DNA of 64,000 nucleotides from the NCBI GenBank assembly GCA_024103215.1, contig JAGFIY010000127.1, forward strand, positions 124,001 to 188,000, in the 5' to 3' direction. The stretch is from Melioribacteraceae bacterium. GTDB taxonomy: Bacteria; Bacteroidota; Ignavibacteria; Ignavibacteriales; Melioribacteraceae. This document shows positions 18,972 through 27,872 of this stretch, one piece after another (positions within the stretch are counted from its first letter, which is position 1; every line of letters begins with the position of its first letter). The notes beneath the pieces are model-generated. The model worked only from the letters and a program-made list of their open reading frames with translations. It did no database searches and was not told the origin of the DNA. The translations under genes and the position numbers were made by a program.

Positions 18972-20348
18972 TCACTTCCAATCATTCTTTAATCCCAATC
19001 TTTCCATACGTGAGCGGAGATGCCTTTCGGTTATCTCCAGCTCGCGTGCTGCGGCGCTTTGGTTTCCATCGTTTCTGCTCAGTGCTTCTTTGATAAGTTC
19101 AGACTCAAAGACTTTCATTTTTTCTTCATATGGATGATCAAGATTTCGAGGATCGAAAATATTTTTACCGAGAGAATGTTCGAGCTGCGGCGGCATATCA
19201 TCAATAGATATTGAATCCCCTCGGGTAAGAATTACTCCTCGTTCAATTATGTTCTCAAGTTCGCGGACGTTACCGGGGAAATTGTATTTCATCAGAACAT
19301 CCAGCGCATCGGATGTAATACCATTTACTTCCTTGACATTTATCTTTGAATACTTTCTAACAAAGTGATCAACAAGTACCGGAAGATCTTCCTTCCGTTC
19401 GCGAAGCGGTGGGATTTTCAAACATACAACATTAAGTCTGTAAAAAAGATCTTCTCTAAAATGTTTCTGTTCTATCATCTCCTCAAGATTTCGATGAGTT
19501 GCAGTAATTATTCTTACATCAACTTTTCTCGTGTTGTTGCTTCCGATACTTTGCACTTCGCCAAATTGAATTGCACGAAGAAGCTTGACTTGCACACTAG
19601 GCGGAATATCTCCCACTTCATCAATAAAGAGTGTTCCGCCGTCAGCTTCTTGAAATCTTCCTATCCTGGTTTCAATTGCACCTGTGAACGATCCTTTAAC
19701 GTGACCGAAAAGCTCGCTTTCAACTAAGTTTTCGGAAAGAGCTGCGACGTTTACAGTAATAAAAGGTTTATCCTTCCTCGTGCTTGAGAAATGAATTGCT
19801 TTGGCGACAAGTTCCTTGCCGGTTCCGCTTTCTCCTCTAATTAGAACAGATGCTTTGCTTTCTGCAATTCTTCCTGCAAGATTGAGAACGTCCTCCATTT
19901 TTCTGCTTTGAGAAATTATGGAATCGAACTTAAATTTTTCCGATAACTGATTCTTAAGTCTCTCGTTTTCATTTACAAGCAATTTTTTTTCTGCAATTCG
20001 TTTAACAAGATTTTCAAGTTCGTCAAGCTCGATTGGTTTGGTTAAATAATCGTAAGCGCCGCTCTTCATAATTTCAACGGCTTCGTCAACGTTCCCGAAA
20101 GCCGTTACCATTACAAAATCTATTTTTGGGTTTATCTCCTTTGTTTCCTTCAGTACTTCCAATCCATTCATTCCGGGCATACGGAAATCACTTATCACAA
20201 GATCTATATGATTTTTCCGTATAATCTCAACACCGGATATTCCGTCCGAAGCAGTAAAAATCTCATTTCCTCTTTTACTTAAAAAACGTTTCAGGGAATC
20301 GAGTTGTGATTGTTCGTCGTCGATTATAAGAATTGATAAATTGTTCAT
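18972..20348 (-). CDS. Sigma-54-dependent response regulator (NtrC family)
   Basis: 458 residues. Receiver domain (1-120) has the acidic pair at 10-11, phospho-acceptor D54, T82 and K104. The AAA+ domain has Walker A GESGTGKE (172-179), sigma-54 contact loop GSFTGA (219-224, usual GAFTGA) and Walker B with D243-E244. A C-terminal Fis-type helix-turn-helix (SAAARELEITERHLRSRM) follows. All activity residues are present. It is 10 bases after the histidine kinase gene, so the two form a cognate pair. Target genes are not known; its own operon is one candidate. Confidence 0.97.
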   Translation of the reverse strand: MNNLSILIIDDEQSQLDSLKRFLSKRGNEIFTASDGISGVEIIRKNHIDLVISDFRMPGMNGLEVLKETKEINPKIDFVMVTAFGNVDEAVEIMKSGAYDYLTKPIELDELENLVKRIAEKKLLVNENERLKNQLSEKFKFDSIISQSRKMEDVLNLAGRIAESKASVLIRGESGTGKELVAKAIHFSSTRKDKPFITVNVAALSENLVESELFGHVKGSFTGAIETRIGRFQEADGGTLFIDEVGDIPPSVQVKLLRAIQFGEVQSIGSNNTRKVDVRIITATHRNLEEMIEQKHFREDLFYRLNVVCLKIPPLRERKEDLPVLVDHFVRKYSKINVKEVNGITSDALDVLMKYNFPGNVRELENIIERGVILTRGDSISIDDMPPQLEHSLGKNIFDPRNLDHPYEEKMKVFESELIKEALSRNDGNQSAAARELEITERHLRSRMERLGLKNDWK

Positions 20349-20358
20349 TTATTTTCCG

Positions 20359-22356
20359 TCAATCTATATTTAATTCGATAATAAATTTGGTGCCAATATT
20401 TTCTTGGCTCGAAACTTTAATAATTCCCCCATGTTCATTTATAATACGCTGCACGATTCCCAACCCGATACCGGTGCCTTCGGCTTTTGTTGTGAAGTAA
20501 AGATTAAAAATTTTATCTAACTTATCAGGTGATATACCTTTTCCATCATCATTGACGGTTAAAAGAATTTTATCATCAACTTTTTTGCAGGTAATATTAA
20601 TTTTGCCGCTGCTTTCAATTGCATCCGATGCATTCTTTATAAGATTTATCATTACCTGCCGCATCTGATCGTAATCCCAATTTACAAAATCATCATACTC
20701 ATTTTCTATTTTCAACTCAATCGATTTGTTCTTCATCTCTTTCTCAAACTGCATAAATAGTTCATTAAAAAACTTTGCGAGATTAAACTTTGAACGCTGC
20801 ACCGGTTTCGGCTTCGCCAATTTAAGAAAGCTTTCGATGGTTTTATTTATCCTCTGAACTTCCTTGTAAACAACATCTACGAATTTTTCATAATCCTCTT
20901 TATCCTCTTTTGGTTCAAAATCTTTTTTCAATTGCTGTACGATCGTACTTATCGAGTTGAGCGGATTCCTAATTTCGTGTGCAACACCTGAAGCCAGATT
21001 TCCCATTGCTGTAAGCTGCTTGCCTCTCGTTATCTGCTCTTCCAGTTCTTTTAGTTTTGTAACATCTCTCATTATTAAAACATAACGGAGTTCTTCCTGT
21101 GAATCTTTGAACTCGCTTATTGACACGAATAGATTCCTTATTTCATTTTCAACTGAAACGGATAAATCAACAACTTTGGAATCTGAAGTTATAATTTCAT
21201 CGATATCCATACTCGGTAAAAGGTTGGAGAGATTTTTAAACCTTATTTTTTCCCCGCTTACGCTGAAATAATTTTCTGCAGCCGGATTGATCTCAACAAT
21301 CTGCTTTTGAGCGTTTAACACTATTATTACATCATTTGCATTACTTACAAGTTTACTTGCAAAATCCTCAATGTAACTATATTGCTTTTTGAGAAGGTTG
21401 AAATTCTGTCTCGTGAAAACTAAAGTTAAAAGAAACGTTCCCAAAGCAAGCAGAAGAATTCCGAAAATGATAACGCGGTTAGTAATACGTGAATAAACTT
21501 GATTGAGTGGTTCGAGGGACAAACCTATTCTAAACAAGCCGACTGTTTCATCATCAAGTTCAAATCTGTGTACCGCCTCGTAAACCTCCTCTTCGCCGAA
21601 ATCGTAAAAGCGCCAGTCGAAAGTTGCATCATCATAAATCCGCTCCAGAAATTCCGTGTTCGATATGGGATCAAGTTCCGAAATATTTCCCGAAGCAGCC
21701 ATAATTCCAAATGTATCTTGAAGTGCAGTATAAATTACTTGTTCATTCTCGGTCAATTTATTCAGAAGAATGCCAAAACCTATTCTTTTTCTGAACTCAA
21801 GTAATTCGTCCGCATCAAGATTCAAAACAATCGCATCGGAATTATTCGCAGCGAGAGCAACTATGTATCTAAATTCGTTGTCAAGTCTCGACTGTCGTAA
21901 ACCTATGATAAGTGTATCCTGAACTCCTTCAAAAATTGGGGCAAGAAGATCCCCGGCAATCTGTTCCATCTCATCAGAATCGTCATCCGGTATGTTCGAA
22001 AATTTCAACTTTGCATTTTTATCGAATACATTTATTCTATTAATGTTATTGCTGTAAGCTATTTTTTGTAAAATTTGATTGTTGAGATTATTTTCACTTA
22101 GTAGAATTTTAATCAGCGATGCGTTGTTCAGCAATCTATTCCTTATCTCCTCCTCAATCTCGTCCCCTGCAAATAGAATTTCTTGCGAGGAAACTATCAT
22201 TGCCTCGAGCAATGATTTAGATTGACTCTCAAGTATTTCTAAAACCTCTTTCCGGGATTGTCTTTGTTCGTTAAAAACAGATATTGATACTAAGATCAAT
22301 ACCGAAAAAAAAATGAAGAGAAGACTTTTGGGCTGAATGAAAATTTTTCGAATCAT
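20359..22356 (-). CDS. Membrane sensor histidine kinase of an NtrC-type pair
   Basis: 665 residues from the ATG at 22356 (a TTG precedes it). Membrane helix 1 at about 12-29, an extracytoplasmic sensor of about 265 residues, membrane helix 2 at about 294-315, a PAS domain (about 335-440), and a HisKA domain whose phosphoryl His is in GVAHEIRNPLNS (H460). The HATPase domain follows with NLIKNASDA, DDGKGI and GTGIGLGI. The large external loop suggests it senses something in the periplasm. It is 32 bases after the outer-membrane barrel gene and 10 bases before its regulator. Confidence 0.96.
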   Translation of the reverse strand: MIRKIFIQPKSLLFIFFSVLILVSISVFNEQRQSRKEVLEILESQSKSLLEAMIVSSQEILFAGDEIEEEIRNRLLNNASLIKILLSENNLNNQILQKIAYSNNINRINVFDKNAKLKFSNIPDDDSDEMEQIAGDLLAPIFEGVQDTLIIGLRQSRLDNEFRYIVALAANNSDAIVLNLDADELLEFRKRIGFGILLNKLTENEQVIYTALQDTFGIMAASGNISELDPISNTEFLERIYDDATFDWRFYDFGEEEVYEAVHRFELDDETVGLFRIGLSLEPLNQVYSRITNRVIIFGILLLALGTFLLTLVFTRQNFNLLKKQYSYIEDFASKLVSNANDVIIVLNAQKQIVEINPAAENYFSVSGEKIRFKNLSNLLPSMDIDEIITSDSKVVDLSVSVENEIRNLFVSISEFKDSQEELRYVLIMRDVTKLKELEEQITRGKQLTAMGNLASGVAHEIRNPLNSISTIVQQLKKDFEPKEDKEDYEKFVDVVYKEVQRINKTIESFLKLAKPKPVQRSKFNLAKFFNELFMQFEKEMKNKSIELKIENEYDDFVNWDYDQMRQVMINLIKNASDAIESSGKINITCKKVDDKILLTVNDDGKGISPDKLDKIFNLYFTTKAEGTGIGLGIVQRIINEHGGIIKVSSQENIGTKFIIELNID

Positions 22357-22388
22357 CAATAACTGCCGGTTTTGTTAATCCTAATCAA

Positions 22389-23567
22389 TTAAAATTCCAG
22401 CCCTAATCCAAGAGATATTTGCTGATTGTCGTAATTATACCAGTAACTGTTGGAAGTATTTTTTAGATAATAATAGTTAAGATTGGCCCTTAGAAAAATT
22501 GTGTCGTCCGCGTTTAACGAAAATGATTTATTCGCAGTTAGAGAAAAAATGCTTTGTTCGTCTTCTCTTTGAATAAGATTTGAATAGTCAATATCAGTTA
22601 AGTATGATCCTTGACTCGGATAAGCGCGCCAGCTATACTCATACCCAAGTTTCAACGTAATTTCTAATGGGAGAATTTGAGTAAGATTTATTCCCAACGC
22701 ATTTTCATCCCTGCTTACGGGATCGTCATAGAGATCCGATTCATCACCCTGATTGTACATTATATCACCGGCAAATGCTCCATTGTTGCTTAAAAGACTC
22801 CTATTCGTGAAGTATAAAGCAGCACCCGTATTTTCGAATAATGACTGTGCAACACGCAGGTTTGAAAAAATCTGTACGTTTTTAATACTGCTTGATTGAG
22901 TGACAAATTGTTCTCCGGGAGAAATTGTTCTAATCATTCTACCGCGACCTCTGCCGCTCATAAATGTAGTGTCTCCCGATGTTTCCGTTATATAATCCAC
23001 TCCGGTGTTAACATAATTCTTATAATTTAGTGCAGAGGTCAAAATGAATGTAGTTTTTGATTCAAAACTTTTATTCAAACTTAATCCTGCGCTTAAGAAA
23101 TAATTGTTATATTCACTCAAGTTGGAATAGTTTCTATAAGCTGCGGAAAGATTAATTGTAGGTATGGCAAAATCAAATAAAAATCTGTGACGGTAATATG
23201 CGGTTAAATCCGAATAGTCGTAAAGATCATATATATCTTTATTTATTCGATTTTCACCATAGATACCGTAAACTGTGTTTTCATTTTCGATATAGAAACC
23301 AAGTTGCTGCCAATAATAATTTCGATCAGCAGATTCAGTAAAAGAAGAATAGCTGCCGTAATAAAGAATATTAAAATCGTCTTTCATAAAGCGAAGACCA
23401 AGATCAAAAGTGTTAATAAGTTCTCCATTTTCATCAGGAAGTCTGAAAGGATTACTATTATAACTTTGTTCAGTAGAAATGGAATAACCGAACTGTGCAT
23501 AATTTACTTCAACTGCAGTTATAAGCAATACAAAAGAAAGCGCACCGCATTTTAATAATGATTTCAA
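22389..23567 (-). CDS. Outer-membrane beta-barrel protein, unknown function
   Basis: 392 residues with signal peptide (ends NYAQF). The body is a series of amphipathic strands rich in Tyr, Asn and Phe, with an aromatic C-terminus (LGLGLEF), as in outer-membrane barrels. I do not recognise the family. The start is a TTG with a strong GGAGGAGG site that lies inside the end of the upstream gene; start and stop overlap as TTGA. It sits between the Asp/Gly-loop protein and the kinase, suggesting a membrane partner in the same response. Confidence 0.78.
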   Translation of the reverse strand: MKSLLKCGALSFVLLITAVEVNYAQFGYSISTEQSYNSNPFRLPDENGELINTFDLGLRFMKDDFNILYYGSYSSFTESADRNYYWQQLGFYIENENTVYGIYGENRINKDIYDLYDYSDLTAYYRHRFLFDFAIPTINLSAAYRNYSNLSEYNNYFLSAGLSLNKSFESKTTFILTSALNYKNYVNTGVDYITETSGDTTFMSGRGRGRMIRTISPGEQFVTQSSSIKNVQIFSNLRVAQSLFENTGAALYFTNRSLLSNNGAFAGDIMYNQGDESDLYDDPVSRDENALGINLTQILPLEITLKLGYEYSWRAYPSQGSYLTDIDYSNLIQREDEQSIFSLTANKSFSLNADDTIFLRANLNYYYLKNTSNSYWYNYDNQQISLGLGLEF

Positions 23568-24001
23568 TTTCCTCCTCCTCGTTTACTTCCTTTTCTCTTC
23601 GCATTATTCTGATTTTGGTTTTGCTGACCTTCGGTTCCTGCCTGTTGCGGTTCCATATTTCTATTTTGATTTTGCATTCCTTTCCTTTCGGTTTTTCCTA
23701 AACCTTGAAGATGGTCGTTAATACCATCGCCGTCCAGATCGATATATCTCATATTTCTTTTTCTAAAATTTTCCATCATTCGCTTATAATCGGGGTCTAA
23801 GCCATTGGGGATACCATCGCCATCATGATCGGGCGCATTGTCATTAAAGCCATCGCCGTCCAAATCGACAAAAAATCTGGTGTGCATGTTTCTCATCTTT
23901 TGCCCTTGCTCATCAGTATTTTTCTGTTTTGTAGTATCAGCTTGCGCAAAGTAAGTTCCGGAAACAAGTACAAGCAAAAAAATTGTAAATATAGTTTTCA
24001 T
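23564..24001 (-). CDS. Small exported protein with Asp-Gly calcium-loop repeats
   Basis: 145 residues from the ATG at 24001 (GGAAGGG site upstream). After a signal peptide (ends YFAQ), three DxDGDG loops occur: DLDGDGFND, DHDGDGIPNGLDPD and DLDGDGIND. These are thrombospondin type 3/dockerin-like Ca2+-binding loops. The C-terminus is Gln/Asn/Lys-rich. Calcium binding is likely from the loops; function is unknown. First gene of a four-gene run with barrel, kinase and regulator. Confidence 0.82.
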   Translation of the reverse strand: MKTIFTIFLLVLVSGTYFAQADTTKQKNTDEQGQKMRNMHTRFFVDLDGDGFNDNAPDHDGDGIPNGLDPDYKRMMENFRKRNMRYIDLDGDGINDHLQGLGKTERKGMQNQNRNMEPQQAGTEGQQNQNQNNAKRKGSKRGGGN

Positions 24002-24029
24002 AACCCTTCCTAATCGTTTAGTAATAAGA

Positions 24030-24046
24030 CACAAACTCAATGCCAA
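24030..24046 (-). promoter_or_regulatory. Candidate sigma-54 (-24/-12) promoter of the 24.0-18.9 kb operon
   Basis: Minus strand TTGGCATTGAGTTTGTG: -24 GG and a -12 TTGT with the correct 10 bases between GG and GT (consensus TGGCAC-N5-TTGC). Transcription would start near 24019, leaving a leader of about 20 bases that carries the ribosome site. One base of the -12 box deviates. Confidence 0.45.
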
Positions 24047-24149
24047 AGATTTTTCGAAAAAAAGTTGAAAATAAACCGAATAATCATTTATAGAATTATT
24101 GACTAATTAATATAAGACAAAATGGACGAAATCATTCGCCCAAAACGGC

Positions 24150-24175
24150 GAAAGCCCGAATTTACTCGGGCTTTC
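24150..24175 (-). terminator. Hairpin between the two Asp/Gly protein genes
   Basis: A perfect 10-base stem GAAAGCCCGA/TCGGGCTTTC (24150-24159 with 24166-24175), loop of six. It follows the stop of the 24200 gene by about 25 bases; a second small hairpin TTCGCC/GGCGAA overlaps it. T-tract is weak on the minus strand. Confidence 0.65.
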
Positions 24176-24199
24176 TCAATTTAAGGATATATTTTGTAA

Positions 24200-24568
24200 T
24201 TATTTTCTGCCGCCTCTTCGTGAATTTCCTTTAGGGCCTGTACCGTCGCATACTCCAGTTCCGTTTCCGTTACCCGGACCAAAGCCTGTTCCGTCTTGTG
24301 GTCGAATTCCGCTTCCGTCACCGTATCCGCCTCTACCATCAGAATTTCCGCCCTTATTCATTCGTCCAAATTTTCTTCCTTGACCTTGGTTTTCTGTGCC
24401 AAAATTATCACAGATTCCGTCACCATCTGCATCGACCCAATTGGTTTTATATTGTTTCATAAATTTGTTCTGTACCTGTCCTCCAGAAGCATCTGTTTGT
24501 GCAAAAAGTGAGGTGCTGAAAAATAATGCAATCAAGATTGCGAGCGCTGAATTAAGTAAGTGTTTCAT
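24200..24568 (-). CDS. Small exported Gly-rich protein with one Asp-Gly loop
   Basis: 122 residues. The GGAGG site fits the ATG at 24568, not the TTG four codons earlier. Signal peptide (ends LFAQ), then one loop DADGDGICDNF, followed by a Gly-rich tail with DGTGFGPGNGNG and CDGTGPKG and a basic end (RRGGRK). The tail resembles DGTGP-type small proteins of unknown function. Related in design to the protein at 23564, and a perfect -24 TTGGCACG lies at 24633-24640, though its -12 half is poor. Function not known. Confidence 0.78.
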   Translation of the reverse strand: MKHLLNSALAILIALFFSTSLFAQTDASGGQVQNKFMKQYKTNWVDADGDGICDNFGTENQGQGRKFGRMNKGGNSDGRGGYGDGSGIRPQDGTGFGPGNGNGTGVCDGTGPKGNSRRGGRK

Positions 24569-24746
24569 TTTTTCCTCCAATATGTTTTGTTTATGTGTTT
24601 TGTTATGTTGTTATTGAAGGACAATAAATTTCCGTGCCAAAACAAAATGTGCTCTTTTTTGCTCAAAAACGCTAAAATCCCCAACACAATACTTAAACTT
24701 TCATTAATGATGTCGAAATGTTCGACTTAAAGGACGAGCTTAACTT

Positions 24747-25700
24747 TTAAATTTCCCCAAAATATTTAAGCAGTGTCACAAGAAAAATACTAACGATGAA
24801 ACCCACAAATACTTTTCCTAAATCAGCAAAGAGTAACTTTGTTGTTTTTTTAGGAATCCGCTTTGTTAGAATATATTTTATTGCGACTTCTCTCCCGGCA
24901 AGCACTCCGACAAATGCCAGTGTCGTACTCATTGGGATTGGATTTACAACCGTGAAAATCAAAAGCGCACTTCCATAAACCGCATCGATTATTGTAGCGC
25001 TTCTTATATCTTTTGTGTTAGTTTTTGAAGTAACAACTTTTTGAATTTTTCCGCCCTTCTGATAGAATATTAGAGCAAGAAAGCAAAGCAACACGATTAA
25101 AGTAAGTAGCAGTTCGACAAACATAAGCTTACGTGGAAGAAATACGTAAATATTAGCAAAATCCTGAATTAGCCACTGAGACCATAAGAATGCAGTAGAT
25201 GCCCACTGCACTGCAGTCCAAATTTTAACATTTTTAGGTGAATGCTCGATGAATTTCTTCTCGAGAACATTTGTGATTATCAAATAGATAACTAATGCAA
25301 GAATAAAAGCTGATCCATAACCGATAACGGATTTTGTAATCATTTTGTTGATAAGAACGCTTCCCGAAAATGTGCTGAGGATTATAAACGTTGTACTTAC
25401 AGGCAATCCGAATCTAGTAAGTATAAGTAGCAACAAAGGCGAAAGTATAAACCACCAATGAACTTCTTCGGGAAATGGTATCATGCTTAATCGACCGAAG
25501 GAAACATCACCGTCGTTTACATACCATCCGAAAATTATAACAACAGTCAATATAACTGCGGCAAATATCCAAAGTGTAAACCAGTGTTTGTTATGATTTG
25601 ATGTTAAAAAAGTACCTAAAGTTTGAATAACATCATTGCCGATCACAGAAAACCCAGCAAGTAGAAATCCGGAAATGAGTATAAAAGAATCGAAGTTCAA
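24747..25700 (-). CDS. PiT/PHO4-like membrane permease
   Basis: 317 residues with about nine to ten membrane segments. Two inverted-repeat-type signatures of the PiT phosphate permease family occur: N-terminal GNDVIQTLGTFL and PVSTTFIILS, and near the C-terminus NPIPMSTTLAFVGVLAGRE. It is shorter and more divergent than typical PiT (about 400 or more residues), and the usual GANDVANA is only partly kept, so phosphate as substrate is uncertain. The start appears to be TTG; no ATG is available nearby in frame. Transcribed alone, with no PhoU-like partner in sight. Confidence 0.7.
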   Translation of the reverse strand: MNFDSFILISGFLLAGFSVIGNDVIQTLGTFLTSNHNKHWFTLWIFAAVILTVVIIFGWYVNDGDVSFGRLSMIPFPEEVHWWFILSPLLLLILTRFGLPVSTTFIILSTFSGSVLINKMITKSVIGYGSAFILALVIYLIITNVLEKKFIEHSPKNVKIWTAVQWASTAFLWSQWLIQDFANIYVFLPRKLMFVELLLTLIVLLCFLALIFYQKGGKIQKVVTSKTNTKDIRSATIIDAVYGSALLIFTVVNPIPMSTTLAFVGVLAGREVAIKYILTKRIPKKTTKLLFADLGKVFVGFIVSIFLVTLLKYFGEI

Positions 25701-25889
25701 GTAATCACCATTTATTAACTAATGATAGAGAAAAAATAAATCAAAATTTATCAATTGTTAATAACTTCAATATTAACTTTGTGTTAATTTTTCCAAAATT
25801 TAATGAGAAGAATGAGACTGTCCAAGCATTTAATGAAAATATCTTCAGACAGCTTTCCCAGCATTTACCTGAACAGTCCCGGGTTGGAA
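25701..25889. other. Intergenic stretch without recognisable gene
   Basis: AT-rich gap between a lipoprotein gene that ends at 25890 and the permease start. No gene, hairpin terminator or motif is convincing here. Confidence 0.5.
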
Positions 25890-26288
25890 TTAGTCAAGTA
25901 TGAAAAAATCTCCGCTTACCGTGTTGAAATTATCCTGTTTAGCATCCTCAACTTTAATTCTGTAATGGTGGGATTGGAGAATATTTGCGGGAATATTCCA
26001 GGTAATTGATGTTCCTCCAATATTCTGACCAAGAACCTCTCTGAATTCCGTCTTTTTGTAAAGATACACGTTTACCAACTCAACCCCTTCCGATTTATTC
26101 CACTTGATTGTGTGAGTTGAACCCGGCTTCCATGTTTCCCCTAAAGCGGGGGAAACAACTTTAAATACCGAATTGACATATTCAATGTCAGTGCCGACAG
26201 CATTAGGGCTTGCTGGATCGGAATCAGTACGGCAGGAAATAAGAGTGATAGCTAAAAGCAGTATTAGATAGATATGCAGCTTTTGCAT
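25890..26288 (-). CDS. Lipoprotein with Kre9/Knh1-like beta domain
   Basis: 132 residues. Lipobox LISC gives lipidated Cys19. The mature part has FKVVSPALGETWKPGSTHTIKW, the start pattern of Kre9/Ser-Thr-rich-type beta-sandwich domains (v.sP..g..w..Gs...i.W), and closes with YRIKVEDAKQDN and DFFILD. Such domains are common in exported Bacteroidota proteins. Role unknown. It has a GGAGG site and follows an RDD gene. Confidence 0.78.
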   Translation of the reverse strand: MQKLHIYLILLLAITLISCRTDSDPASPNAVGTDIEYVNSVFKVVSPALGETWKPGSTHTIKWNKSEGVELVNVYLYKKTEFREVLGQNIGGTSITWNIPANILQSHHYRIKVEDAKQDNFNTVSGDFFILD

Positions 26289-26311
26289 GAGAACCTCCGA
26301 TTTGTGTTATT

Positions 26312-26842
26312 TTATTTTTGATTAATCACAAGGCAGCCGGCAATCATATCATGAAGGGCTTGTTTTTTTTCACTAAACCCAGCTATAATATAGCCGATGC
26401 ACAAAATCAGACCGGAAAGAATTTTACCAAAATATCTTCCCGAGGCTCTCCCGAATGAAATTCTGTTTCCGTCAAGATCGGTAACTATAATTCCCAGTGC
26501 CATTTTACCCAATGTTGCTTGTTTGGAACTCGATTCCATAAGAGCAAAATAAAGCCACTGAACGACAATTGAAATGAGACTTACTACTAGTATACCGATA
26601 AAGAAAACGGAAAAGAGTGCAACTGAAAACTCATCGTCGCTTAACTGAACGTTTGCCAAGGCGACAGAATCAAAATTTTCCCATCTTTCCATTTCGTGGA
26701 ATGGAAATAGGGAAACTCCGAACATAATCCAAAGAGGAAGTAAAAAAATAGACTGAACAACCCCCATAACAATGGAATCAATAATATAGGCTACAAATCT
26801 TTTCCAAAAACCGGCGTAGGTTATTACTTGTGTGTGCTCCAT
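26312..26842 (-). CDS. RDD family membrane protein
   Basis: 176 residues. Begins AGFWKRFVAYIIDSIVMGV, the RDD signature (R..A...D), followed by further membrane helices and SKQATLGKMALGIIVTDLDG and ALHDMIAGCLV. RDD proteins are short integral membrane proteins of largely unknown role. It lies 23 bases upstream of the lipoprotein gene. Confidence 0.9.
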   Translation of the reverse strand: MEHTQVITYAGFWKRFVAYIIDSIVMGVVQSIFLLPLWIMFGVSLFPFHEMERWENFDSVALANVQLSDDEFSVALFSVFFIGILVVSLISIVVQWLYFALMESSSKQATLGKMALGIIVTDLDGNRISFGRASGRYFGKILSGLILCIGYIIAGFSEKKQALHDMIAGCLVINQK

Positions 26843-26910
26843 TTCTCATCACTCTTGTTTAATAACAAGATAGAAAAAATAAAATCAATAATAAACAAAA
26901 ATCTTATCTA

Positions 26911-27855
26911 TCAGTGAAATTCGTATTCGTATTTGGTGTAGAAAGCTGCATTTCCCATGCCATCGTATCTCAATCTTTCGATCAACAGACCTTTATTATC
27001 GTAAACATATTCGTAACGCTGTTGAAGATAATCCTCACCATCCAACACTTCTTCTTGAATGATGTTACCTTTTGAATCATTAGTAAATACTTGCTTGAAG
27101 TAACCCGCATCTTTCAAACTAACATATCCGTTTTCATCATATTCGTAAAAAATTTCTTTCTTAATTTTCATGGCATCAACTGAAATTTCTTTAATCACTC
27201 TATTAAGAGAATCGTACTCATACTCAACAAAACGAAAAAGATTGCCCTTTCCATTCTTATGTTCAAGAGAAATTAATCTTCCTTGTTCGTCATATTCTAG
27301 ATTAGTTGTCTCAATTAAATCACCATTTGAATTATGTTTTTCGATTAACTTTGGAGCACCCGCGCCAGCATATTCGATTTCGGAAGTTTCATATTCACCG
27401 TTTTTAATGTTTAATTCGATGCGTTTGATAACATCTCCGTCGGAATCATAAGTGTAATCTCCTTTATAACGGATAAATCCCGCACCCGTTTGAGCTTCCT
27501 TATGAATAAGGTGATCTTCTCCGTTGTAATCATATGTCCATTTAAGGTCTATGTTTCCCTTTGATGTATATCTTTCAACATAATTAAGTTTACCGTTTTT
27601 AGTGTACTCGCGTGTTTCAACTAAAAACCCTTTATCTGCAAGTTGACCGGTCTTGGTATAGAAAAAACTTATTACGTTTCGTTTTTTTATTCCAAGATCT
27701 CCGGCTTTTAATTCCTCCCGGTCCTCTTGGGGAAGAAATACTTCTTCGAAGTAAATAAAATCTTTTGATTTATCCTTTTGTGTTTCATCAGAACCGCAGG
27801 AAAATAAAAATACAGCAACTAGCAAAAAAGTGATGAAAAATTTCAGATTACTCAT
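26911..27855 (-). CDS. Lipoprotein with YD-type repeats
   Basis: 314 residues. Lipobox FSCG gives Cys20. From about residue 85 on it has YD-like repeats (YDEQGRLISLEHKNG, EYDSLNRVIKE, EYDENGYVSL and more), which form beta-strands and often bind sugars or other surface partners. Short for a full Rhs/YD shell, with no toxin domain. Role unknown. Followed on the same strand by the RDD gene, and 17 bases after YihY. Confidence 0.82.
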   Translation of the reverse strand: MSNLKFFITFLLVAVFLFSCGSDETQKDKSKDFIYFEEVFLPQEDREELKAGDLGIKKRNVISFFYTKTGQLADKGFLVETREYTKNGKLNYVERYTSKGNIDLKWTYDYNGEDHLIHKEAQTGAGFIRYKGDYTYDSDGDVIKRIELNIKNGEYETSEIEYAGAGAPKLIEKHNSNGDLIETTNLEYDEQGRLISLEHKNGKGNLFRFVEYEYDSLNRVIKEISVDAMKIKKEIFYEYDENGYVSLKDAGYFKQVFTNDSKGNIIQEEVLDGEDYLQQRYEYVYDNKGLLIERLRYDGMGNAAFYTKYEYEFH

Positions 27856-27872
27856 AAAAACAAAATCTCCAT

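Noticed and set aside
24621-24640. TTGGCACG as full sigma-54 promoter of the 24200 gene
   Set aside because: The -24 half is perfect but the -12 half reads TTTA instead of TTGC; kept only as a note.
26911-27855. Rhs toxin
   Set aside because: YD-like repeats are present but the protein is short, lipid-anchored and has no toxin domain or immunity gene.
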